NCBI GenBank assembly: GCA_014729015.1
Contig: WJKR01000025.1
Span: 1-32,416 of the forward strand
DNA: 32,416 nt
Reading direction: 5' to 3'
DNA from: Candidatus Woesearchaeota archaeon
Lineage (GTDB): Archaea; Nanobdellota; Nanobdellia; Woesearchaeales; WJKR01
The position numbers and the translations under genes were made by a program. This document shows positions 17,864 to 25,212 of this stretch, piece by piece. The notes under the pieces were generated by a model. The model was given only the letters and a program-made list of their open reading frames with translations. It searched no databases and was not told the origin of the DNA. Numbering within the stretch: position 1 is the stretch's first letter; the number at the start of each line of letters is the position of its first letter.

Positions 17864-18907
17864 CTATTTTTGATCACCTTGTATGTCTGACAGCGTCAGG
17901 TTTTTTTTAAAGGTTGTTCTCTCTGGGTCGACGTTGCCGGCTTCCATCGGGCGGTCTCGGGGCAGACCCTGCTTCCTGTCGTTGATCACCGTGTGGTCTT
18001 TTCCGTAGGGTTTCGTCCGGGGCCAGTTCGTCGGTCCTGCTATGGTGACGGTTCTCGTCCCCACTGCCGCGGCGAGGTGTCCTAGCCCGGTGTCCGCGTG
18101 TATTACCACGGCGCATTTGCGGAGGAGTGCTGCCGTCCGCGGCAGCGAGGTCCTGACAACTTTTTTTTCCAGCCCTGCTTCCTTTAGGGATTGGAGCAGC
18201 TCTTCCTCGTCCGGCCCGAGGAATACCATCGCCTCGTGCGTCGGGGGCAAGGACTGTATGAGTGAGATGTATCGGCTTATGGGGTACCGTTTTATGGCTT
18301 GTTTCTTCTCGCTGCCCGGGTGGATGCCGATGACGGTTTTCTTCTCGAGTCCTCTCTTGCTCCAGAGTTTGTCAGCGTAGTGCCGCGCTTCTTGTGGGAT
18401 GGTGTAGTGGTATGTCATTGATGACGGTCGGGCCATGCCGAGCTCATGGAGGATCTTGGTGTTCTCCTCGACCCGGTGCAGGCGAGGTGTTTGTGCGATG
18501 CTTATGTCTGCGCCGAAAGAGGTGGGGTGGCCTGCCAGGTCGTAGATGTGCGATGCCTTGGTGTTTCCTCTCAGCAGCCGAAAAAGGAGTCCTGACTTGG
18601 GACCTGCTCCGTGGGCAAGGAATATGAGATCGTAATTTCTCCTGTTGACGCGTCGGAGGGTGCGGAGACCTTGGAAGTGCAATATCTTTTTGACATCCTG
18701 GTTTCCCTCGAGGACTTCCGCTTTGGCTGCCAGGCAGAGGACGTCCACCGAGCAACCCTTTTTTTTGAGAGTGTGCGTGAGGGGTGTGGTCATCAGGAGA
18801 TCCCCCGCACCTTGGAGGTTCACGATAAGGATGGTCGATGTCTTGCCGGCCTTCTTGACAGGCCTGACAGGAAGACTCCTGCTCACGAGCTTCCAGAACG
18901 CCTTCAT
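17864..18907 (-). CDS. GT9 family glycosyltransferase (ADP-heptose:LPS heptosyltransferase-like)
   Basis: TILIVNLQGAGDLLMTTPLTHTLKKKG; VIGIHPGSEKKQAIKRYPISRYISLI; VVIHADTGLGHLAAAVGTRTVTIAGPTNWPRTKPYG. Confidence 0.9.
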   Translation of the reverse strand: MKAFWKLVSRSLPVRPVKKAGKTSTILIVNLQGAGDLLMTTPLTHTLKKKGCSVDVLCLAAKAEVLEGNQDVKKILHFQGLRTLRRVNRRNYDLIFLAHGAGPKSGLLFRLLRGNTKASHIYDLAGHPTSFGADISIAQTPRLHRVEENTKILHELGMARPSSMTYHYTIPQEARHYADKLWSKRGLEKKTVIGIHPGSEKKQAIKRYPISRYISLIQSLPPTHEAMVFLGPDEEELLQSLKEAGLEKKVVRTSLPRTAALLRKCAVVIHADTGLGHLAAAVGTRTVTIAGPTNWPRTKPYGKDHTVINDRKQGLPRDRPMEAGNVDPERTTFKKNLTLSDIQGDQK

Positions 18908-19040
18908 GGGGTGAAATCACCAGAATTCACTTTATATGTTTTGTGGAATGCTTTTGTCCTTGCAGGTGGACTCCTCGGACTCCTCGATGTGGAACTCAGT
19001 GATGGGGCGAGTCGGTGATTCAGGGGTGTGGTACTACCAC

Positions 19041-19052
19041 TAATTATATAAA
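19041..19052 (+). promoter_or_regulatory. TATA box of FkbM methyltransferase gene
   Basis: TAATTATATAAA about 27 nt before ATG 19077; favours 19077 over the ORF start 19062. Confidence 0.45.
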
Positions 19053-19076
19053 GGCTATCTCGTGTACTACGTGGCT

Positions 19077-19928
19077 ATGAGAAGGGTGTTGTTCAGGGCG
19101 TTGCGTCGGACGGCAAGGGTGCTCGGGGGTGGCTCCCTGAAGCGGCAGAACGCCCTTGCGAGGTCGCTGGTGGTCCAGAAGGTTTACGATGCCCTCTTCA
19201 GGTTGACGCGGCCGTCCACGGCGTCGGTGCATGGACACGTAATGTACCTTGATGAGCGCGACACTCTCAACCTCTCGCAGCGGGAGGAGTATGAGCCGTT
19301 GATTACGGGTCTGTTCAGGGAGCAGCTGAGAGAGGGTGACGTCGTGGTTGATGTGGGGGCGCACATCGGCTATTACACCTTGCTCGCCGCAAAGCTCGTC
19401 GGCTCTAAGGGTCACGTGTACAGTTTCGAGCCTGATCCTAAGAACTTCAGGCTCCTTGAGAAGAATGTCGCCGTGAACAAGTACCGCAACGTCACGCTGT
19501 TGAACAAGGCCGCTGGCGACAGGAAGGGGACGGTCCGGCTTTACCAGGCTGGCTACAATAAGGGTGACCACAGGTTGTTTGATGATGTGAAGGGCAGGTC
19601 AAGCGTCGAGGTCCCGATGGTACGGGTGTATAGCGTGGTCCGGAAATCCGACTTGGTCAAGGTCGACGTGCAAGGGGCGGAGATGCTCGTGTTGGAGGGT
19701 ATGAAAAGCTTGTTGTCGCGGGAGTCCGTGAAGCTGATATCGGAGGTTGAGCCTGCCAGTTTGCGTAGTATGGGTGCCTCCGCGCAGGGATACTTCTCGG
19801 ACTTGTGGAAGCTCGGATTCAAGATTCAGCACGTCAACAGCTCGAAGGGACGCTTGGAGCCCCTTGATGAGAAGCGTTTCTTGAAGGAGTACGAGCACCG
19901 CGTGAGCAACATCTTCTGTCGCAAGTGA
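19077..19928 (+). CDS. FkbM family methyltransferase
   Basis: VVVDVGAHIGYYTLLAAKLVG, VYSFEPDPKNFRLLEKNV, LVKVDVQGAEMLVLEGM. Confidence 0.92.
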   Translation: MRRVLFRALRRTARVLGGGSLKRQNALARSLVVQKVYDALFRLTRPSTASVHGHVMYLDERDTLNLSQREEYEPLITGLFREQLREGDVVVDVGAHIGYYTLLAAKLVGSKGHVYSFEPDPKNFRLLEKNVAVNKYRNVTLLNKAAGDRKGTVRLYQAGYNKGDHRLFDDVKGRSSVEVPMVRVYSVVRKSDLVKVDVQGAEMLVLEGMKSLLSRESVKLISEVEPASLRSMGASAQGYFSDLWKLGFKIQHVNSSKGRLEPLDEKRFLKEYEHRVSNIFCRK

Positions 19929-19931
19929 TGG

Positions 19932-20828
19932 TCAATCCTGTAGGGGTTGTGTGTAGTCCTTGCCTTCCAACAGGCATCCTCGGAATCCTCCCGTTCCTGA
20001 GAATTCCTTCCGCTTCACTTCTTCGTTGCTCTCCTTGTCGACGACGAACAGCACTCCTTTCGTTCGCCGCCTGTTCTCGCGTTTCTCCACGCTTCCCCCT
20101 ACGATGTAAATGTGCTTCTTGTCTATGGAGTAATCTTTGCAGAAATACTTGTCTGGATAGTGCTCAAACAGGAAGGTGTCATCCACGAGAAGCCCTGCCT
20201 GGTGGGGGTGGTTGACCCTCTTTATCGTCCCTGAGGACCCGCAGAGTTCCATCTCCTTCCCGTCGATGATGCAGTACTTGTGGGCTTCCCAACCTTTCTC
20301 ATACCTCTCTATCTCGTTGAGGTGTTTATCGAGCACTGCCACTCCGCTCGGTCCGTACTGTTTGTTCAGCCAGTTCAGGCAGATGTAGTATTTTCCCTTA
20401 TGGGGCCAGATGCTGTTGAGATGGTTGTAGTTCTTCTTGTAAATGGTTGGCAGGTACTTATTCGGTGGCTGTATCTTTACTTTCTTCTGGAGTTTGGGTT
20501 CCTTGTCAAACAAGTAGATGTGGTTGTCATACGTCCCTGACACCAGGAGATGCCCATGGTGTAGTGCCATGTGGTGGAAGTCTGGTTTTCTTCTCTTCCC
20601 CAAGATATTCCTGGTGCTGTGTTGTTCGCTTGTAGAGATGAGGGTGTAACTCTTCCTATCGAGTTTGAATATTGCTGATGATCCTCCCACATAGAGGTGG
20701 TGGCTATCTCCCGCTAAACCCATGACTGTTTGGCCGATTCCTGCTCGGAAGACTTGGGTGAGTTTGTCGCTTTCATGGGAGTACTTGTAGAGTTTTCCGT
20801 TCTCTCCTCCAAGCAATATGTTTTTCAT
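19932..20828 (-). CDS. beta-propeller-like protein of unknown function
   Basis: Repeated blade-like segments (LLGGENGKLYKYSHES, LYVGGSSAIFKLDRKS, LLVSGTYDNHIYLFDKE, IYIVGGSVEKRENRRRTKGVLFVVDKES). Confidence 0.7.
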   Translation of the reverse strand: MKNILLGGENGKLYKYSHESDKLTQVFRAGIGQTVMGLAGDSHHLYVGGSSAIFKLDRKSYTLISTSEQHSTRNILGKRRKPDFHHMALHHGHLLVSGTYDNHIYLFDKEPKLQKKVKIQPPNKYLPTIYKKNYNHLNSIWPHKGKYYICLNWLNKQYGPSGVAVLDKHLNEIERYEKGWEAHKYCIIDGKEMELCGSSGTIKRVNHPHQAGLLVDDTFLFEHYPDKYFCKDYSIDKKHIYIVGGSVEKRENRRRTKGVLFVVDKESNEEVKRKEFSGTGGFRGCLLEGKDYTQPLQD

Positions 20829-20845
20829 ATTTAATACGATTCTCT

Positions 20846-21160
20846 TTATTTTTTGGTCGCTTTGAGGTAGTAGCTGTGGTATTTTTCTGGGTTGATGTCT
20901 TCTATCTCTTTGATGTTGATGGGTTTGAAATATCCTTTTTTGCTCCTGTAGTTCAGGCTTAGTTCTACGTGGTGGTCTTTGAAGGATTTTTTCAAGGTTT
21001 CAACTCGCTCTTGGTAATCGTCATTAGTGTGGACTTCTATGAACCATGTGGTATTTTTCTTGAGCAATTTTTTGCTTCCTTTCAGAGCTTGAGTTTCAGA
21101 ACCTTGGATGTCCATCTTGATGACATCGGGAACTCCGTATTTTTTTTGCGAATGAATCAA
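20846..21160 (-). CDS. FkbM methyltransferase, C-terminal piece (frameshifted)
   Basis: KYGVPDVIKMDIQGSETQALKGSKKLLKKNTTWFIEVH follows directly on the 21096..21569 frame if one A is removed from A8 at 21140..21147. Confidence 0.75.
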   Translation of the reverse strand: MIHSQKKYGVPDVIKMDIQGSETQALKGSKKLLKKNTTWFIEVHTNDDYQERVETLKKSFKDHHVELSLNYRSKKGYFKPINIKEIEDINPEKYHSYYLKATKK

Positions 21161-21569
21161 GTGTGTTATTCTGTCCGTCGATTTCTACTGTGAGCACTTT
21201 GCTTTCCTGCGGACTTCCGTTTAATTTTAAGTTCTCTTTCGCCTTTTGCACTCGTTTCTTCCTGGGTTCAAACAGGGTGCAGGTGATATGCATTGCAGAA
21301 GCGAGCGCCGAATAGTAGCCAACACTGGCTCCGACATCAAAGAACAGGTTTGATTTTTGGAATGTCTTTTTAATCTGTCTTATGACAGGCGGTTCTATCA
21401 ATCCATTGTTAAGGAAGAAATCTTTTCCGAGACCGAGGTTTTGTGGATTTATGTTTTTGCTCCCTTTTAGCTGGAAATCCATATGGTCTATCTTTACTTT
21501 ATATGGGCTTTGTCGAAATAAACGGTGGGTATAATCTGCTAGTATTCTCTTCCCATGTACGAATTCCAT
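21096..21569 (-). CDS. FkbM methyltransferase, N-terminal SAM-binding piece (frameshifted)
   Basis: LFFDVGASVGYYSALASAMHITCTLFEPRKKRVQKAKENLKLNG; genuine frame ends ...NNTLDSFAKK before the shift. Confidence 0.75.
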   Translation of the reverse strand: MEFVHGKRILADYTHRLFRQSPYKVKIDHMDFQLKGSKNINPQNLGLGKDFFLNNGLIEPPVIRQIKKTFQKSNLFFDVGASVGYYSALASAMHITCTLFEPRKKRVQKAKENLKLNGSPQESKVLTVEIDGQNNTLDSFAKKIRSSRCHQDGHPRF

Positions 21570-21575
21570 TATGGA

Positions 21576-22541
21576 TCATCTCGTTCTTCTTACTTTATTT
21601 AAGTCTTTCTTCTCCAGCGTCTCCGTCCCGGCCTTCCCTACGACAACGCCTGCTGCTTTATTCGCCAGCCGCACGCTCTCTTCCAGGTCGCCGCCAGCGC
21701 CCAGTCCCAAAGCCGTCACCGCCGTCACTGTGTCTCCTGCTCCGGTGACGTCGAACACTTGTTTCGCTTCTGTAGGTATCATCAGCGGCTCGTGGCCTGT
21801 CCTGAACAGTGCCATGCCTTCCTCGCCGCGTGTCACCAGCACGTTGCTCTCCAATTCCGCCGCGATGGCCACGCCGATCTTGGTGATTCCCTCTCCGTTT
21901 TCCTCTGGTATGCCTGCGTAGGAGCTCGCTTCCACGTGGTTCGGCGTCAGCAGGTAGCAGTGCCTGCAGTGCCTGATGTTCTTCGGCTTCGGGTCGATCA
22001 CAGTCTTCAGGCCTTGCTCGTTGCAGTACGTGACGAGCTTTTCGATCACGTTGCCGGTCAGCACGCCTTTGGCGTAGTCTGACAGCACCACGATGTTGAT
22101 ACCGTCGCTGGAAACAACTTCCTTCACCTTCTCGAGCAGGGCCTGTCCGGTCTCCTCGTCCAGCCCGCCGTCTTCCTCGTAGTCCATCCGCAGCAATTGC
22201 TGGTTGTGCCCCAACACCCGGCTCTTGATCGTCGTCCTGCGCTTTTTTATGGTGACGAGCCTGTCGACTATCCCTTTGTCCTTCAATAATCCGCGCAGCT
22301 TCTTCAGGCCTTCGTCCTGCCCCGCTACGCTCACCAGCACCGCGTTCCCGCCGAGGCTTGTGATGTTCGCCGCCACGTTCGCCGCGCCGCCGAGCCGTTC
22401 GTACTCTTCCAGCACTTGCACGACGGGCACCGGCGCTTCCGGTGATATCCGGGACACCTTGCCTTTGATGTAGTGGTCTATCATGACGTCTCCTATCACG
22501 AGCACTTTCGCCTTTCCGAAGCTCTTGATGGTGTCGTTCAT
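21576..22541 (-). CDS. D-glycero-beta-D-manno-heptose-7-phosphate kinase (HldE N-terminal / RfaE1-like PfkB kinase)
   Basis: VLVIGDVMIDHYIKGKVSRISPEAPVPVVQVLEEYERLGGAANVAANI; QVFDVTGAGDTVTAV; ANKAAGVVVGKAGTETL; overlaps gmhA stop. Confidence 0.9.
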   Translation of the reverse strand: MNDTIKSFGKAKVLVIGDVMIDHYIKGKVSRISPEAPVPVVQVLEEYERLGGAANVAANITSLGGNAVLVSVAGQDEGLKKLRGLLKDKGIVDRLVTIKKRRTTIKSRVLGHNQQLLRMDYEEDGGLDEETGQALLEKVKEVVSSDGINIVVLSDYAKGVLTGNVIEKLVTYCNEQGLKTVIDPKPKNIRHCRHCYLLTPNHVEASSYAGIPEENGEGITKIGVAIAAELESNVLVTRGEEGMALFRTGHEPLMIPTEAKQVFDVTGAGDTVTAVTALGLGAGGDLEESVRLANKAAGVVVGKAGTETLEKKDLNKVRRTR

Positions 22542-23116
22542 TGCGTGAACGCCTCGTCTATCATGCCGCACCACGTGTGTATGAGTGTGATGTGGACCTC
22601 TTGGATCCGTTTCGTCTCCTGGGATGGCACCACGACGGCGTGCCCGTATTCCTTGAGCTTGCCGCCGTCCTTGCCCAGCAACAAGATGATGTTCATGCCT
22701 TTCTCCTTGGCGGCTTCCGCAGCCCTCAAGACGTTCTCCGAGTTCCCGCTCGTGCTGATGCCCACGAGCACGTCGCCCTCAGCGCCATAAGCCTCCACTT
22801 GGAGCTTGAACACGTTGTCGTAGCCGTAATCATTCCCGCAGGCGGTGAGGATGCTCGTGTCCGTCGTCAACGCCAGCCCCGGCAGCTTCCGGCGCTCCTT
22901 CTCGAACCGCACCACGAGCTCGCCTGCGAAGTGCTGCGCGTCCGCCGCACTGCCGCCGTTGCCGCACACCAGGACCTTCTTGCCGTCCTTGAGCGCCTGG
23001 ATGAGGATGTCGCCGGCCTCGGCGGATTTCTTGATGAACCCCTCGTCCTGGGCCAGCTCTCCCTTGACCTTCCTTGAGGAATCCAGCTCCTCCTTGATGA
23101 ATACGTCGTGCTTCAT
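22538..23116 (-). CDS. gmhA: sedoheptulose-7-phosphate isomerase (GmhA-like)
   Basis: GKKVLVCGNGGSAADAQHFAGELVVRFEKERRKLPGLALTTDTSILTACGNDYGYDNVFKLQVEAYGAEGDVLVGISTSGNSENVLRA; internal ATG at 23116 preferred. Confidence 0.93.
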   Translation of the reverse strand: MKHDVFIKEELDSSRKVKGELAQDEGFIKKSAEAGDILIQALKDGKKVLVCGNGGSAADAQHFAGELVVRFEKERRKLPGLALTTDTSILTACGNDYGYDNVFKLQVEAYGAEGDVLVGISTSGNSENVLRAAEAAKEKGMNIILLLGKDGGKLKEYGHAVVVPSQETKRIQEVHITLIHTWCGMIDEAFTQ

Positions 23117-23163
23117 TGTCTCTAGGCCTTCCGGTCTCGTTTTTATGCTTTGCGGAACCCGTT

Positions 23164-24159
23164 CTACGCCCGGTCCCTCGTCTTGTCCGTCCTCTTCACC
23201 CAACCTGCTACAGTCCCGGTGCCGTAGCCGAAGTGGATGCACAGGTATGTGATGAGGACGTACCACGGGTTCGTCTTCTTCGCCGCGCTCACCACGCCGC
23301 TGCCTCCGAGCAGCGCTGCCAGGTGTGCCGCCAGCGGCGCCAGCAGCCATCCTTCTCCCGTCGCGACCGTCCCGGCTCCCAGTCCCAGCCATCCTATCAC
23401 CGCGGCTGCCGGTGCCAGCGCGAACGGTTGCCATCGTCGCGCGTGCTTCATGACCTTCCACCGCCAGAACCCGTACCTGTACATCTGGTTCCATAATTTC
23501 TTGCTGCTGTCGCGCTTGTAGTAGTACGTCACTGCCTTGGGCTGGAGGTAGAGGTTGTACGCCTTGCTCACCCGCAGGTTGAATTCCAGGTCCTGCCCTT
23601 TGAGGAACCGCTTGTCGTACCACCCTAGTTCTTCGAAGACTTTCTTGGGGAACAGGCACGCGTACGCCGTGTCGACTCTCTTCAGGTCCTTCTTCTCGCT
23701 GTAGCTCGACCCGAGCCCTCCTCCTAACACGCTGTTCATCGCCGCTGTCGTGGCCTTGCTCATCCTCGTCCTGCCGGCGTCCTTGTGGATGCTCCCCACC
23801 CCGCCGACGTGCGGGTCTTCAGCCGACAGTCTCTTGTACGTGTCGTACAGCGTTCTCAGCCAGCTCTTGGACGCGTAGCTGTGCCCGTCGATGTACGCGA
23901 CGAACCCTGCTCGTGACTTCCGGATGGCTAGATTACGTCCTTGCGCCTGGTGCTTCTCCTTGTTGTCCAAGAGAACGACGTTTCCGTGCTTTGCCTGGTA
24001 CTCCTTGACGATGTCCCGCGTCCGGTCCGTGCTCATCCCGTCCGCGACGATGATGTCGTACGGCTCTTTGAGGTCTTGCTTGAGCAGGCTGTTCAGGCAG
24101 CGCCTGATGTGCTGTTCCTCGTTGTACGTTGGTATGATGACTGAGATCAGCGGTTTCAT
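23164..24159 (-). CDS. GT2 glycosyltransferase with C-terminal membrane segments
   Basis: MKPLISVIIPTYNEEQHIRRCLNSLLKQDLKEPYDIIVADGMSTDRT; GQDLEFNLRVSKAY; internal ATG at 24159 overlapping the DUF2304 stop. Confidence 0.92.
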   Translation of the reverse strand: MKPLISVIIPTYNEEQHIRRCLNSLLKQDLKEPYDIIVADGMSTDRTRDIVKEYQAKHGNVVLLDNKEKHQAQGRNLAIRKSRAGFVAYIDGHSYASKSWLRTLYDTYKRLSAEDPHVGGVGSIHKDAGRTRMSKATTAAMNSVLGGGLGSSYSEKKDLKRVDTAYACLFPKKVFEELGWYDKRFLKGQDLEFNLRVSKAYNLYLQPKAVTYYYKRDSSKKLWNQMYRYGFWRWKVMKHARRWQPFALAPAAAVIGWLGLGAGTVATGEGWLLAPLAAHLAALLGGSGVVSAAKKTNPWYVLITYLCIHFGYGTGTVAGWVKRTDKTRDRA

Positions 24160-24491
24160 TTTTTCTTCTTTCGTTGGAGCGCTATTTGCCGCACAAGCCT
24201 TGTAATGTCTTGTTGTTGCTGCTCCACTTTGACGTAGAGTCGGAATTGGAGGTAGAAGAGTACGAGTACCGTTACGATGATGACGAGGTCTATCGCGCTG
24301 CTGAATCCTGTCTTGTTGGCCACTGACGCGACCAGTTCGGGGAAGAGGGCTATGGCTATCGCTCCTAACCATATGATGCTCCAGAAGATGAGTTCTCCTA
24401 GTGGTACTGCTCGGTCTCTTCTTCGCAGAATGAGCCTGCTCAGCGCGAAGATGCTGAACAGAATGATGATTATTTGTAGTACGTGTACCAT
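24156..24491 (-). CDS. DUF2304-like membrane protein
   Basis: IIIILFSIFALSRLILRRRDRAVPLGELIFWSIIWLGAIAIALFPELVASVANKTGF; adjacent to a GT2 gene as is typical. Confidence 0.82.
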   Translation of the reverse strand: MVHVLQIIIILFSIFALSRLILRRRDRAVPLGELIFWSIIWLGAIAIALFPELVASVANKTGFSSAIDLVIIVTVLVLFYLQFRLYVKVEQQQQDITRLVRQIALQRKKKK

Positions 24492-24498
24492 GGGTGTT

Positions 24499-25173
24499 TC
24501 ACCTTTTGAGTTTTCCTAAAATCATTTTTGTCATGATGTTGATGGCGTTGCTGTTGCCTTGTCCTTTAGCAAGTGTTTCGTCACTGTAGGTAATGGTGTT
24601 TGGGATTTCTTTGTACTTAAGTTTATTATCTGCTATTTGTTCGATGATTTCTGAAGCGTGTTCCATCCCATCGCTTTTTATCTTTATCTTGTTTGCTGCT
24701 TTTCTGGAGAGTGCTCTGAAGCCGTTGTGTGAATCGGTTAATTTTAGTCCGTAGAAGATACGCAGGGATAAGGCTCCTCCTTTGAGAATAACTCTTCTCA
24801 TGAACGGCGCATTATTAGTGTTTTTGAGGAATCGTGATCCTAGGCAGACGTCTGCTTCGCCTTTTTCAATAGGTTTGATGAACTTCGGTATATCTTTTGC
24901 TTTGTGTTGTCCATCTGCGTCAAATGTGATAATGATATTAGCTCCTTGCTTAAGTGCATAACTAATCCCTGTTTGTAGTGCTGCTCCTTGGCCGCGGTTG
25001 ATGATGTGTCTGAGCACGATAGCTCCAGCTTCTGTTGCTTCTTCAGATGTTTTGTCTTTGCTGCCATCATCTACTACAATAATATGTTGATAATTATGTT
25101 TATGTAGATTTTTAACGACTTTTCCGACACTGCCTTGTTCGTTGTACGCGGCTATTACTATCGCTATGTCCAT
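24499..25173 (-). CDS. GT2 dolichyl-phosphate-sugar synthase-like glycosyltransferase
   Basis: MDIAIVIAAYNEQGSVGKVVKNL, IIVVDDGSKDKT, IITFDADGQHKAKDIPKFI, DSHNGFRALSRKAANKI. Confidence 0.9.
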   Translation of the reverse strand: MDIAIVIAAYNEQGSVGKVVKNLHKHNYQHIIVVDDGSKDKTSEEATEAGAIVLRHIINRGQGAALQTGISYALKQGANIIITFDADGQHKAKDIPKFIKPIEKGEADVCLGSRFLKNTNNAPFMRRVILKGGALSLRIFYGLKLTDSHNGFRALSRKAANKIKIKSDGMEHASEIIEQIADNKLKYKEIPNTITYSDETLAKGQGNSNAINIMTKMILGKLKR

Positions 25174-25212
25174 ATGCTAAAGAACAAAAATCGCTTTTTT
25201 AAGCTTTATGAA

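Noticed and set aside
17849-17867. Upstream start for the GT-A gene reading (S)KIAVYGFMPIYEDA
   Set aside because: Would need a non-canonical start (ATA) just after an in-frame stop; ATG at 17849 kept, although the upstream residues look GT-like.
18969-18994. Short tandem GGACTCCTC repeat
   Set aside because: Only two units in a short intergenic region; likely chance.
23116-23659. N-terminal extension of the gmhA ORF (22538..23659)
   Set aside because: Low-complexity Arg/Gly-rich read-through of the neighbouring GT2 gene; MKHDVF at 23116 gives a normal GmhA length.
24159-24372. N-terminal extension of the GT2 ORF (23164..24372)
   Set aside because: Overlaps the DUF2304 gene in another frame; the GT2 domain begins at MKPLISVIIPTYNEE (24159).
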